From Hyphomicrobiales bacterium (lineage in GTDB: Bacteria > Pseudomonadota > Alphaproteobacteria > Rhizobiales > Rhizobiaceae), in contig UBXG01000013.1 of assembly GCA_900469475.1 (NCBI GenBank), positions 1 through 64,000 of the forward strand: DNA of 64,000 bases. The letters run 5' to 3'. Position 1 is the first letter of the stretch; each line of letters opens with the position of its first letter. The notes beneath the pieces were generated by a model. That model saw only the letters and a program-made list of their open reading frames with translations. It did no database searches and was not told the origin of the DNA. This document shows, one piece after another, positions 15,584-24,612 of this stretch. Position numbers and translations under genes: made by a program.

Positions 15584-15988
15584 TTACGGCATGTTGCGCA
15601 TCATCTCGGGCGACATGGGCATCATGTTCGCGTTGAGGTGATGCATGACCCAGAGCGAGCCGGACAGCGCGATGATGACGATCACGATGGTGAAGATCAG
15701 CGCCATCATGTTCCAGCCGCCTTCCGAGCGGGTGTTCATGTGCAGGAAGTAGATCATGTGCACGACGATCTGGATCGCGCCGAGGATCATGACGATCGCT
15801 CCGGTGACGGCCGGATCGGAGATGACCTTGCCCATGACCAGCCAGAAGGGAATGGCGGTCAGGATGACGGAGAGGATGAACCCCGTCATGTAGCTCTTGA
15901 AGGTGCCGTGTGATGCCTCGTGGCCGCCATGATGATCGTGGCCGTGGGCGTCGGCGGAATGATGCGAATGGTTTGCGTTCGAGCTCAT
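15584..15988 (-). CDS. cyoD: Cytochrome o ubiquinol oxidase subunit IV (CyoD)
   Basis: CyoD is the small subunit of the proton-pumping bo3 quinol oxidase and is thought to stabilise assembly of the CuB site. The 134-residue product has three hydrophobic helices, with HMIYFLHM in the second as expected. Its N-terminal 25 residues carry about ten histidines (HSHHSADAHGHDHHGGHEASHG), far more than in E. coli CyoD. These would face the cytoplasm and could bind metal. The ATG at 15988 overlaps the cyoC stop (ATGA), indicating translational coupling. It is the last structural gene of cyoABCD. Confidence 0.93.
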   Translation of the reverse strand: MSSNANHSHHSADAHGHDHHGGHEASHGTFKSYMTGFILSVILTAIPFWLVMGKVISDPAVTGAIVMILGAIQIVVHMIYFLHMNTRSEGGWNMMALIFTIVIVIIALSGSLWVMHHLNANMMPMSPEMMRNMP

Positions 15989-16614
15989 CCGAGAACTCCC
16001 ATGAGGTAGACGAGGGAAAACACGCCGATCCAGACGACGTCGAGGAAGTGCCAGAACATCGAAAGGCACATCAGGCGGCGCTTGTTTTCCGGAATCAGGC
16101 CATAGCGGCCAACCTGCACCATCAGCGTGATCAGCCAGACGATACCGGTGGTGACGTGCAGACCGTGTGTGCCGACCAGCGTGAAGAAGGCCGATAGGAA
16201 GGCGCTGCGCTGCGGCCCGGCACCGTCGAGGATCAGGTGATAGAACTCGTAAAGTTCGAAGAAGATGAAGAGGGCGCCGAAGATGCCGGTGATAGTCAGC
16301 CACATCAGCGTGCCCGACTTGTTGTCCTTCTCCATCGCCAGCATGGCGAAGCCATAGGTGATGGACGAGAAGAGCAGCATCGCCGTGTTGAGGGCGACGA
16401 GCGGCAGCTCGAAGAGGTCGGCCGGCGACGGGCCGGCCGCATAGCTGTGGCCGAGTACGGCGAAGGTAGCGAAGAGGACTGCGAAGATCAGGCAGTCGCT
16501 CATGATGTAGATCCAGAAGCCCAGCATGGTGCTGCCTTCCGGATGATGCTCCTCCTTCAGATAGAAGGCGGGTGTTTCGCCGTCCATGGGAGCTTGTGCA
16601 GAGTGGGTCGTCAT
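15985..16614 (-). CDS. cyoC: Cytochrome o ubiquinol oxidase subunit III (CyoC)
   Basis: CyoC is subunit III of the bo3 quinol oxidase in the inner membrane. The 209-residue protein has five hydrophobic helices and the family segments GFWIYIMSDCLIFAVLF, AFFTLVGTHGLHVTTG and FWHFLDVVWIGVF. The acidic residue of the usual TM helix is present in FFELYEFYHL. It starts four bases after the cyoB stop and overlaps cyoD. Its length matches that of other CyoC proteins. Confidence 0.94.
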   Translation of the reverse strand: MTTHSAQAPMDGETPAFYLKEEHHPEGSTMLGFWIYIMSDCLIFAVLFATFAVLGHSYAAGPSPADLFELPLVALNTAMLLFSSITYGFAMLAMEKDNKSGTLMWLTITGIFGALFIFFELYEFYHLILDGAGPQRSAFLSAFFTLVGTHGLHVTTGIVWLITLMVQVGRYGLIPENKRRLMCLSMFWHFLDVVWIGVFSLVYLMGVLG

Positions 16615-16618
16615 AGTC

Positions 16619-18622
16619 TTACACCTGTCCTGCGAGCTGCTTCGTACGCTCGTTCTCGGTCTTGACGACCTCGTCGGCGGGAATGTGGTAGTCGCGCTTG
16701 TAGTTGAAGGTATGGCCGATCGTGATGACGATCATCGCGACGAAGGTGATGGCGGCGAGCCACCACATGTACCAGATCATCCCGAATGCAAAGCCGATGG
16801 AGAGCACGCCGAGGATGATGCCGGTGCCGGTGTTCTTCGGCATGTGGATCGGAATGAAGCCTTCGGTCGGCCTGACGTAGCCACGGTTCTTCATGTCCCA
16901 CCACGCATCGTGATCGTAGACGATCGGCGTGAAGGCGAAGTTGTAGGCCGGTGGCGGCGACGAGGTGGACCATTCCAGCGTGCGGCCGCCCCAGGGGTCG
17001 CCGGTATGGTCGCGAAGCTCTTCGCGCTTCATGAAGCTGACGGCGAGCTGGATGAGGAAGCAGGCGATGCCGATGGCGATGAGGCCGGCGCCAAAGGCGG
17101 CGATGATGAACCAGATCTGCAGCGACGGATCGTCGAACTGGCTGACGCGGCGGGTGACGCCCATCAGGCCGAGGATATAGAGCGGCATGAAGGCGAACCA
17201 GAAGCCGATTTGCCAGAACCAGAAGCTCATCTTGCCCCAGAAGGGATCGAGCTTGAAGCCGAAGGCCTTCGGGAACCAGTAGTTGACGCCCGCGAACATG
17301 CCGAACAGAACGCCGCCGATGATCACGTTATGGAAGTGGGCGATCAGGAATAGCGAGTTGTGCAGCACGAAGTCGGCCGGCGGAACCGCGAGCATGACGC
17401 CGGTCATGCCGCCGATGGTGAAGGTCACCATGAAACCGACGGTCCACAGCATCGGCGGCTCGTAGCGAATGCGGCCGTGATACATCGTGAACAGCCAGTT
17501 GAACAGCTTCGCACCCGTCGGAATCGAGATGATCATCGTCGTGATGCCGAAGAAGGAGTTAACGCTGGCGCCCGAGCCCATCGTGAAGAAGTGGTGCAGC
17601 CAGACGAGGTAGGAGAGGATCATGATCACGCAGGTGGCGTAAACCATCGAGGCGTAGCCGAAGAGGCGCTTGCCGCAGAAGGTGGCGACGACTTCCGAGA
17701 AGACGCCGAAGGCCGGCAGGATCAGGATGTAGACTTCCGGGTGGCCCCAGATCCAGATGAGGTTGACATACATCATCGGATTGCCGCCGAGGTCGTTCGT
17801 GAAGAAGTTCGTACCGGCATAGCGGTCGAGGGTCAGCAGAGCGAGCGTAGCGGTCAGGATCGGGAAGGATGCAACGATCAGGATATTGGTGCAGAGCGAC
17901 GTCCAGGTGAAGACGGGCATCTTCATGAAGGTCATGCCCGGCGCGCGCATCTTGACGATGGTTGCGATCAGGTTGATGCCCGAAAGCGTCGTTCCGATAC
18001 CCGCGACCTGCAGGCCCCAGATGTAATAATCGACGCCGACGTCTGGACTATAGGCAATGCCGGAAAGCGGCGGGTAGGCCAGCCAGCCGGTCTTGGCGAA
18101 TTCGCCGATGAAGAGCGAGATCATGATCACGATCGCGCCTGCCGTCGTCATCCAGAACGAGAAGTTGTTCAGGAACGGGAAGGACACGTCGCGGGCGCCG
18201 ATCTGCAGCGGCACGACGAGGTTCATCAGGCCGGTGACGAAGGGCATCGCCACGAAGAAGATCATGATGACGCCGTGGGCGGTGAAGATCTGGTCGTAGT
18301 GATGCGGCGGCAGATAGCCCTCGGATCCGTTGAAGGCGATCGCCTGCTGCAGACGCATCAGCAGCGCGTCGGAGAAACCGCGCAGCAGCATGATCAGCGC
18401 CAGCACGACATACATGATGCCGATCTTCTTGTGGTCGATGCTGGTGAACCATTCCTTCCAGAGATAGCCCCAGAGGCGGAAATAGGTCAGCAGGCCGAGG
18501 AGCGCGATACCACCGATGGCGACGCCGAGGAAGGTCACGACGAGGATCGGCTCGTGATACGGAATGGAGTCGAGCGTCAGCCGACCGAAGATGAATTTGT
18601 AGAGGTCCGGGTTGGAAAACAT
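16619..18622 (-). CDS. cyoB: Cytochrome o ubiquinol oxidase subunit I (CyoB)
   Basis: CyoB is the catalytic subunit, carrying heme b, heme o3 and CuB, and it reduces oxygen to water using ubiquinol while pumping protons. The 667-residue protein shows the heme-copper oxidase landmarks: FTAHGVIMIFF (low-spin heme ligand), WIWGHPEVYILILPAFG with the His-Tyr pair of CuB, LVWLHHFFTMG with the two further CuB histidines, and IAHFHNVIIGG with heme ligands. Q/R residues of the quinol site near the N-terminus (SIDHKKIGIMY) are present. It lies 47 bases after cyoA and is followed at once by cyoC. Confidence 0.96.
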   Translation of the reverse strand: MFSNPDLYKFIFGRLTLDSIPYHEPILVVTFLGVAIGGIALLGLLTYFRLWGYLWKEWFTSIDHKKIGIMYVVLALIMLLRGFSDALLMRLQQAIAFNGSEGYLPPHHYDQIFTAHGVIMIFFVAMPFVTGLMNLVVPLQIGARDVSFPFLNNFSFWMTTAGAIVIMISLFIGEFAKTGWLAYPPLSGIAYSPDVGVDYYIWGLQVAGIGTTLSGINLIATIVKMRAPGMTFMKMPVFTWTSLCTNILIVASFPILTATLALLTLDRYAGTNFFTNDLGGNPMMYVNLIWIWGHPEVYILILPAFGVFSEVVATFCGKRLFGYASMVYATCVIMILSYLVWLHHFFTMGSGASVNSFFGITTMIISIPTGAKLFNWLFTMYHGRIRYEPPMLWTVGFMVTFTIGGMTGVMLAVPPADFVLHNSLFLIAHFHNVIIGGVLFGMFAGVNYWFPKAFGFKLDPFWGKMSFWFWQIGFWFAFMPLYILGLMGVTRRVSQFDDPSLQIWFIIAAFGAGLIAIGIACFLIQLAVSFMKREELRDHTGDPWGGRTLEWSTSSPPPAYNFAFTPIVYDHDAWWDMKNRGYVRPTEGFIPIHMPKNTGTGIILGVLSIGFAFGMIWYMWWLAAITFVAMIVITIGHTFNYKRDYHIPADEVVKTENERTKQLAGQV

Positions 18623-18669
18623 GGATTGCCTCTGTCCCTTATGAATGTCTTGTTATTGAGCGCACCGGA

Positions 18670-19788
18670 TCAATGACCCTGATGCTGCGCCGAACCGGTC
18701 GACGAATCGGAAGAAGAGCCGTTGCCCATATCCATGCCCGGCATGGAGTTGTCGCCATGCTGCATGGTGTGGCCGGCGCCGCCGTCTGCCTTGACCGGTG
18801 TGACCTCGGCCGAGGCGCCATCGCGATTGTCATAGATCAGGCGCTCGCGGTTTTCGTGGCTTTCCTTGCCGCCGCCGCCCTTGGCGTCGATATGCATCAT
18901 CTCGCTCATGCACATCTTGCTCGGATCGGCGCACATGTTGAGGATGGCGTTGTAGAGCCCGTCGTCGACGGCGTTGAAGTAGCGTACCGGCTCGCGTTCG
19001 CTGGGCTTGGCAAGCGCCAGATATTCCTGGCGGCCGAGCGCCGTGCCCTGGCTCTTCGCCTTCTGGATCCACTGGTCGAAATCGGCCAGGTTGAGGCCAT
19101 GGAACTTGAAGCGCATGTGCGAGAAGCCGGCGCCGCTATAGTTGGCGGACATGCCCTGGAATTCGCCGGGATGGTTGATGACGGCGTGGAGCTTCGTCTC
19201 CATGCCCGGCATGGCGTAGATCTGTCCAGCCAGTGCCGGAATAAAGAAGGAGTTCATCACGGCCGAGGCCGTGATCTTGAAATTGATCGGGCGGTCGACG
19301 GGAGCTGCCATCTCGTTGACGGTGGCGATGCCGTATTCCGGATAGAAGAAGAGCCATTTCCAATCGAGCGCCACCACTTCGACCGTCAGCGGCTTCACGT
19401 CGGCGCTGAGCGGCTTGTCGGCGGCGATGCGGTCGAGCGGGCGGTAGGGGTCGAGCTGATGCGTGCTGATCCAGGTCACCGCGCCGAGCGCGATGATGAT
19501 AGCAAGCGGAGCGGACCAGATGACCAGTTCCAGACGCGTCGAATGATGCCACTCCGGCTCGTAGGTCGCTTCCTTGTTCGACTGGCGGTATCTCCAGGCG
19601 AAATACAGGGTCAGGAAGATCACCGGAATGATGATGATCAGCATCAGCACGACCGAAATGATGATGAGGTCTCGCTGCTGCATGGCGATATCGCCGGAGG
19701 GATCCATCACCACCAGATTGCAGCCCGACAGCAGCAAAAACAGTGGGATGACAGACAAACGGCTGAAAATCTTCGATAGTCTTAGCAC
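18670..19788 (-). CDS. cyoA: Cytochrome o ubiquinol oxidase subunit II (CyoA), with Met/His-rich tail
   Basis: CyoA is the lipoprotein subunit II of the bo3 oxidase. A lipobox (LLLSGC) places the acylated Cys at about residue 23. Two transmembrane helices follow, then a periplasmic cupredoxin domain that, as expected for quinol oxidases, lacks the full CuA ligand set. Motifs WKWLFFYPEYGIA, NSFFIPALAGQIYAMPGM and GAGFSHMRF are typical. The gene starts at a GTG. Unusually, the C-terminal ~35 residues are rich in Met, His and Ser (HTMQHGDNSMPGMDMGNG), a composition like copper-binding tails. It is the first gene of cyoABCD. Confidence 0.94.
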   Translation of the reverse strand: MLRLSKIFSRLSVIPLFLLLSGCNLVVMDPSGDIAMQQRDLIIISVVLMLIIIIPVIFLTLYFAWRYRQSNKEATYEPEWHHSTRLELVIWSAPLAIIIALGAVTWISTHQLDPYRPLDRIAADKPLSADVKPLTVEVVALDWKWLFFYPEYGIATVNEMAAPVDRPINFKITASAVMNSFFIPALAGQIYAMPGMETKLHAVINHPGEFQGMSANYSGAGFSHMRFKFHGLNLADFDQWIQKAKSQGTALGRQEYLALAKPSEREPVRYFNAVDDGLYNAILNMCADPSKMCMSEMMHIDAKGGGGKESHENRERLIYDNRDGASAEVTPVKADGGAGHTMQHGDNSMPGMDMGNGSSSDSSTGSAQHQGH

Positions 19789-20180
19789 GTCTTAAAGCTC
19801 TTTTTGTTTCGACCCTACCGCGACTAAAGGACGGCGGTCATGAACGATATGAGGTGTTTCGTCGCACCGCAGCAAGATAGAGTGCATTGCGGTATGGAAT
19901 GCTGTCCCACCTATCGGGAAAACCCTCAGAAATCCAGAAGGTTTTCTATTGAGCAATTCGCTTTTGCCGGCGCTAATATACCCGGATCGGAACAAATGGC
20001 TATCACCGGCGGTTGTTCTTCGTCCGGAACGCGGCGCCAAAGGCAGATAATGGCTCGACTGATTGCTAATTTGCGAATTATTTCATGCTGGATACTTGAT
20101 ATGTTCGCACGTTTGATCGACATTTTCATTACGCGCGAGTTCGTGGAGGAATTCGTGCTCGGAGAGGGAGGCTCCCGCGC
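19789..20180. other. Divergent intergenic region, cyoA / MFS gene
   Basis: About 390 bases must hold the cyo promoter and the MFS promoter. A GAAAACC-N15-GGTTTTC inverted repeat lies at 19918-19946, and an AT-rich segment around 20045-20110 could be promoter. One open frame crosses it on the plus strand, but its product looks random. No operator could be assigned. Confidence 0.35.
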
Positions 20181-21518
20181 ATGGTCAGCGTAACGCATGA
20201 AACACTGAACCCCACATCTTCAACTCTGGAGAGCGATGCCCGCAGCATGCATGCGGGCGGCTCGGTCGCCCCCGGCAACATCGCCATCGGCGTGATTATT
20301 GGTCGCACGTCGGAATTCTTCGATTTCTTCGTTTATGCCATTGCATCCGTACTGGTCTTCCCGAAGCTGATCTTCCCCTTCGCCGACCCGCTGCATGGCA
20401 CGCTGCTTTCGTTCCTAGTGTTCTCGCTCGCCTTCATCGCGCGTCCGATCGGCTCGTTCATATTCATGGCGATCGATCGCACCTATGGCCGTGGCGTCAA
20501 GCTGACGATCGCCCTGTTTCTGCTCGGCGGATCCACGGCATCCATGAGCTTCCTGCCCGGCTATTCCGAAGTCGGCGTCTACGCGATAATCCTGCTCGCC
20601 ATCTTCCGCATTGGGCAGGGCCTTGCGCTCGGCGGCGCCTGGGATGGTCTTGCTTCGCTCCTCGCGCTCAATGCCCCGACGAACCATCGCGGCTGGTATG
20701 CGATGATCCCGCAGCTTGGCGCCCCGATTGGCTTCATGCTGGCAAGCGCCCTGTTTGCCTATTTCGTCACGAGCCTCACGACGGCGGACTTCCTGGATTG
20801 GGGTTGGCGCTATCCCTTCTTCTGCGCCTTCGCCGTCAACGTCGTCGCGCTCTTCGCCCGCCTGCGTCTGGTGGCGACAGAGGAATTCGGCACGCTCTTG
20901 GAGCGTCATGAGCTGGAGCCGGTAAAGATGACGGAGCTGCTGCGCGTGCATGGCCGCGACGTCCTGATCGGCGCCTTCGTGCCGCTGGCAAGCTTTGCGA
21001 CCTTCCATCTGGTCACGGTTTTCCCGCTGGGCTGGGTGACGCTCTACAGCGAGCAGAGTTCGGGTTCGTTCCTGCTGGTGGAATTCCTCGGTGCGATCTG
21101 CGGCATTCTCGCCATCATATGTTCCGGTATGCTCGCCGATCGGATCGGCCGCCGCAATCAGCTCGCTATCGGCGCCGTGCTCATCGCGTGCTTCGCCTTC
21201 GTGGCACCCTGGCTGCTCGATGGCGGCGCGACCGGCCGCCACATTTATGTGGTTCTCGGCTTCACGCTGCTCGGCCTCTCCTTCGGTCAGGCGGCAGGCG
21301 CCAGCGCTTCCCGATTCAGCCAGAACTACCGCTACAGCGGCTCGGCCCTGGTGTCGGATCTGTCCTGGCTGATCGGCGCCGGTTTTGCGCCATTCGTGGC
21401 GCTTGCGCTCTCCAGCCAGTTCGGCCTCGTCTATACCAGCCTCTATCTGCTGTCGGGCGTCGTCTGCACGCTGGTCGCAATCTTCTTCAGTAAGACGCTG
21501 GAGACGCGAGACAACTGA
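20181..21518 (+). CDS. MFS transporter, metabolite:H+ symporter-like
   Basis: This 445-residue inner-membrane protein has the twelve-helix layout of the major facilitator superfamily. Family marks include GRTSEFFDFFVYAI at the first helix, a loop-2 region near FIFMAIDRTYGRG, RIGQGLALGGAWDG in the fourth helix region, and a second loop ADRIGRRN. The N-terminal segment resembles the SHS/ProP-type group that takes up organic acids or osmolytes. A GGGAGG site precedes the start. It sits upstream of an iron importer but is separated from it by a strong terminator, so it is a single-gene unit. Its substrate is unknown. Confidence 0.82.
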   Translation: MVSVTHETLNPTSSTLESDARSMHAGGSVAPGNIAIGVIIGRTSEFFDFFVYAIASVLVFPKLIFPFADPLHGTLLSFLVFSLAFIARPIGSFIFMAIDRTYGRGVKLTIALFLLGGSTASMSFLPGYSEVGVYAIILLAIFRIGQGLALGGAWDGLASLLALNAPTNHRGWYAMIPQLGAPIGFMLASALFAYFVTSLTTADFLDWGWRYPFFCAFAVNVVALFARLRLVATEEFGTLLERHELEPVKMTELLRVHGRDVLIGAFVPLASFATFHLVTVFPLGWVTLYSEQSSGSFLLVEFLGAICGILAIICSGMLADRIGRRNQLAIGAVLIACFAFVAPWLLDGGATGRHIYVVLGFTLLGLSFGQAAGASASRFSQNYRYSGSALVSDLSWLIGAGFAPFVALALSSQFGLVYTSLYLLSGVVCTLVAIFFSKTLETRDN

Positions 21519-21540
21519 GACCGATCTTCGAATTCAGCGA

Positions 21541-21576
21541 AAGGCCGCGGCATGCAGATGCCGCGGCCTTTTTATT
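21541..21576 (+). terminator. Rho-independent terminator after the MFS gene
   Basis: A perfect 13-bp stem (AAGGCCGCGGCAT/ATGCCGCGGCCTT) with a GCAG loop is followed by TTTATT. It lies 22 bases past the stop codon. Confidence 0.88.
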
Positions 21577-21708
21577 AGTGCCCAATGCTTGAGCCGGAAG
21601 GGGCCACCTCGCCTGCATGTTCCTGACACGAGTCTGGCGGCGAGACGGGCTGGTCTCCTATGCTGATCGTGCCTGGCTCGACCTCGCTGCGGGGATCGCG
21701 ACGAAATC

Positions 21709-21738
21709 TTGACTCCCATTATCAAACTTTTGTGATAA
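21709..21738 (+). promoter_or_regulatory. Candidate promoter and operator of the ferric-iron ABC operon
   Basis: TTGACT (21709-21714) and TGATAA (21733-21738) are separated by 18 bases, a plausible sigma70 promoter. A palindrome, TTATCA-N8-TGATAA (21719-21738), overlaps its -10 box, so a bound protein would block it. The next 95 bases lead to the start at 21834. In rhizobia RirA or Irr regulate iron uptake, but the site does not clearly fit either consensus. Confidence 0.5.
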
Positions 21739-21833
21739 GCAGGCGCCACCGTAAACTTGAAAAAAACGGTCAGGAAAAATATAGGCTACCGCATCGCTGC
21801 CCGATGACGGTGGCTTTCAAGCGAGAGGACTTA

Positions 21834-22850
21834 ATGACTTTTTCCTTTTCTCATCTCACCGCCGCGCTGACGCTTGCCGCAGGTTTTGCCGTCGCTCCGA
21901 TGATGGCGCATGCCGCCGAATCCGATGGCATCGTCGTCTACAATGCCCAGCATGAGACGCTGACGCAGGCGTGGGCGGATGGCTTCACCAAGGAAACCGG
22001 CATCAAGGTCACGATCCGCAACGGCAGCGATATGCAGTTTGCCAACCAGATCGTCCAGGAAGGCGCTGCCTCTCCGGCAGACGTTTATCTGACGGAAAAT
22101 TCGCCGGGCATGGCACTGGTCGATGCCAACAAGCTCTTCGCTCCGGTCGATGCGGCGACGCTCGCCCAGGTGCCCGAAACCTTCAAGGCAGCCGACGGCA
22201 ATTGGGTTGGCGTTGCCGCCCGGTCCACCGTTTTCGCCTATGACAAGACCAAGCTGAAAGAAACCGATCTGCCGAAATCGCTCCTCGATCTTGCCGAGCC
22301 CAAGTGGAAGGGCCGTTGGGGCGCTTCGCCGGCCGGCGCCGATTTCCAGGCGATCGTCAGTGCGCTGCTTGAGCTGAAGGGCGAGGACGCAACCCGCGCC
22401 TGGCTGAAGGCGATGAAGGAAAATGCGAGCTTCTACAAGGGCAACAGCGTCGCGATGAAGGCCGTCAATGCCGGCGAGACCGAAGGCGCCGTCATCTATC
22501 ACTATTACTGGTTCGGCGATCAGGCCAAGACCGGCGAAAACAGCAAGAATGTCTCGCTGCACTATTTCAAGAGCCAGGATCCGGGTGCCTTTGTCAGCAT
22601 TTCCGGCGGCGGCGTTCTGGCGTCCAGCCAGCACCAGAAGGAAGCACAGGCTTTCCTGAAGTGGATCACCGGCAAGGGCGGCCAGGCCGTTCTGCGCGAT
22701 GGTAACTCGTTTGAATATGCCGTCGGCAATGGCGAGGCTTCCAATCCGAAGCTCGTGCCGCTCTCCGACCTCCAGGCTCCGAAAGTCGAACCTTCGAAGC
22801 TGAACAGTAAGAAGGTTACCGACCTGATGACGGAAGCAGGTCTCATCTAA
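21834..22850 (+). CDS. Ferric-iron ABC transporter periplasmic binding protein (FbpA-like)
   Basis: The 338-residue product has a signal peptide ending near AHA-AESDG and a mature N-terminus GIVVYNAQHE typical of class II ferric-binding proteins such as FbpA/FutA. The conserved segment IYHYYWFGDQ contains the paired tyrosines that coordinate Fe3+ in this family. A GAGAGGAC site precedes the ATG at 21834. It is the first gene of an fbpABC-type operon; a GC hairpin follows its stop and should make it more abundant than the permease. Iron is the likely ligand by family; direct proof is lacking. Confidence 0.87.
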   Translation: MTFSFSHLTAALTLAAGFAVAPMMAHAAESDGIVVYNAQHETLTQAWADGFTKETGIKVTIRNGSDMQFANQIVQEGAASPADVYLTENSPGMALVDANKLFAPVDAATLAQVPETFKAADGNWVGVAARSTVFAYDKTKLKETDLPKSLLDLAEPKWKGRWGASPAGADFQAIVSALLELKGEDATRAWLKAMKENASFYKGNSVAMKAVNAGETEGAVIYHYYWFGDQAKTGENSKNVSLHYFKSQDPGAFVSISGGGVLASSQHQKEAQAFLKWITGKGGQAVLRDGNSFEYAVGNGEASNPKLVPLSDLQAPKVEPSKLNSKKVTDLMTEAGLI

Positions 22851-22853
22851 CGC

Positions 22854-22890
22854 AAAAGCCCGCGCGCGCACGTTTCGCGGGCTTTCGCGT
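22854..22890 (+). terminator. Hairpin between binding-protein and permease genes
   Basis: AAAGCCCGCG and CGCGGGCTTT pair around an 11-nt loop just after the fbpA-type stop, with a short T run (CTTTCGCG). It is probably a partial terminator or mRNA stabiliser that keeps the binding protein in excess over the permease. Confidence 0.6.
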
Positions 22891-23058
22891 GGGCTCGGCT
22901 CTTGCATCCCGTCCGCCTGCCCTGCTAGGGCATACGAATGGCCGCAGGGCCGATCGATCGGGCAATCGCCGACAGCGGCGGTTGCCTTCCCATTTCAGGG
23001 CGTGAAAGGCAGCTTAGATTTGCTGCAGAAGAACACATATGCCGGCGAGGCGGCCGCC

Positions 23059-24612
23059 ATGCGAATGCCCCAGTTGACGGCTGCTCCGCGCAGCCGCGTT
23101 CGGCATGCATCCGTCGTCGCCCTTGCTTCGATCGTCGCGCTTCTGAGCCTGGTGCCGCTCGGCTTCATCGTCTGGATCACGATCGACACGGGCTGGGCGG
23201 AAGTCAGCGCCTTGATCTTTCGTAGCCGCGTCGGCGATCTCCTCGTCAATACCGTCCTGCTCGAAGTCTGCACTATTCCGCTTTCCATCCTGCTGGCAGT
23301 GACGCTCGCCTGGCTGACGGAGCGCACCGATATCCCCTGCGCACGGCTCTGGTCGTGGCTGGCCGCCGCACCGCTTGCCGTTCCCGCATTCGTGCACAGC
23401 TACGCCTGGGTCAGCCTCGTGCCGAGCATGCGCGGGCTGTGGAGCGGCGTGCTGGTGTCGGTGCTTGCCTATTTTCCTTTTCTCTACCTGCCGGTCGCAG
23501 CCGCTCTGCGCCGGCTCGATCCGGCGATTGAGGATGCCGCCGCCTCGCTCGGCCTCGACCCCTGGCGCGTCTTCTTCCGGGCGATCCTGCCGCAGCTTCG
23601 CCTCGCCATCTGCGGCGGCTCGCTGCTGATCGGCCTGCATCTCCTGGCGGAATACGGTCTCTACGTGATGATCCGCTTCGACACCTTCTCGACCGCCATC
23701 GTCGACCAGTTCCAATCGGCCTATAACAGTCCGGCGGCAAACATGCTCGGCGGCGTGCTCGTCTTCTGCTGCCTGCTGCTGCTCGGCATCGAGGTGCTGG
23801 CGCGTGGCAACGAACGCTATGCCCGCATCGGCTCGGGTGCCGCCCGGCCGGCCGATCGGCGCCGTCTCGGCTGGTTCGTCGTTCCCGCGGTCGCGCTGCC
23901 CATCGTCACCGCCGCATTGACGCTCGGTGTTCCTTTCGTCACCCTGGCGCGCTGGCTTTATCTCGGCGGCGCAGGCGTCTGGCGGATCGACACGGTCGGC
24001 TCGGCCTTGCTGCAGACCATTCTTCTCGCGATCGCCGGTGGCCTCCTCGCCACCATTGCAGCGACCCCGATGGCATGGCTGTCGGTACGCGCGCCCGGCC
24101 GGCTGCAGCGCATTCTCGAAGCCTGCCACTATTATGTCGGCTCGCTGCCGGGCGTCGTCGTCGCCCTGGCCCTGGTGTCGATCACCGTCCGGCTGGTCCT
24201 GCCGCTCTATCAGACGTTTGCCACCCTTCTGCTCGCCTATGTGCTGCTGTTTCTGCCGCGCGCCATGGTCGGTCTGCGTGCCAGCATCGCCCAGGCACCC
24301 GTCGAACTCGAGCGCGCCGCCATGGCGCTCGGCCGCACGCCGGCGCAGGCGGTGCGGCAGATCACCATGCGGCTTGCCGCTCCCGGCTTTGCGGCCAGCG
24401 TCGCGCTCGTCGCTCTCGGCATCACCAACGAACTGACGGCGACGCTGATGCTTTCTCCCAACGGCACGGAAACGCTGGCGACGAAATTCTGGTCGCTGAC
24501 CAGCGAGATCGATTATGTTTCCGCAGCGCCCTACGCCTTCATGATGGTCGTCCTGTCGCTGCCGCTCACCCTTCTTCTCTACGTGCAATCAAAGCGAACG
24601 GCCGGACAATGA
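23059..24612 (+). CDS. Ferric-iron ABC transporter permease (FbpB-like)
   Basis: This fused permease of about 517 residues contains two copies of the ABC permease domain, roughly residues 60-260 and 320-510, each with about six helices. The EAA loops appear as EDAAASLGLDPWRVF and ERAAMALGRTPAQAV. This is the arrangement of FbpB/AfuB iron permeases. I chose the ATG at 23059; an in-frame GTG at 23002 would add 19 residues. Its stop overlaps the start of the ATPase gene (ATGA), showing tight coupling. A 209-base gap with a hairpin separates it from the binding-protein gene. Confidence 0.87.
   Translation: MRMPQLTAAPRSRVRHASVVALASIVALLSLVPLGFIVWITIDTGWAEVSALIFRSRVGDLLVNTVLLEVCTIPLSILLAVTLAWLTERTDIPCARLWSWLAAAPLAVPAFVHSYAWVSLVPSMRGLWSGVLVSVLAYFPFLYLPVAAALRRLDPAIEDAAASLGLDPWRVFFRAILPQLRLAICGGSLLIGLHLLAEYGLYVMIRFDTFSTAIVDQFQSAYNSPAANMLGGVLVFCCLLLLGIEVLARGNERYARIGSGAARPADRRRLGWFVVPAVALPIVTAALTLGVPFVTLARWLYLGGAGVWRIDTVGSALLQTILLAIAGGLLATIAATPMAWLSVRAPGRLQRILEACHYYVGSLPGVVVALALVSITVRLVLPLYQTFATLLLAYVLLFLPRAMVGLRASIAQAPVELERAAMALGRTPAQAVRQITMRLAAPGFAASVALVALGITNELTATLMLSPNGTETLATKFWSLTSEIDYVSAAPYAFMMVVLSLPLTLLLYVQSKRTAGQ

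Noticed and set aside
17360..18676. Long plus-strand open frame opposite cyoB
   Set aside because: The product is rich in His/Asp/Arg/Glu without any domain. The minus-strand gene is unambiguous.
19840..20193. Plus-strand open frame upstream of the MFS gene
   Set aside because: No ribosome site, no recognisable motif, and it overlaps the MFS start; treated as intergenic.
23014..24588. Minus-strand open frame of over 500 codons opposite the iron permease
   Set aside because: No motif, unusual composition, and the plus-strand permease is clear.
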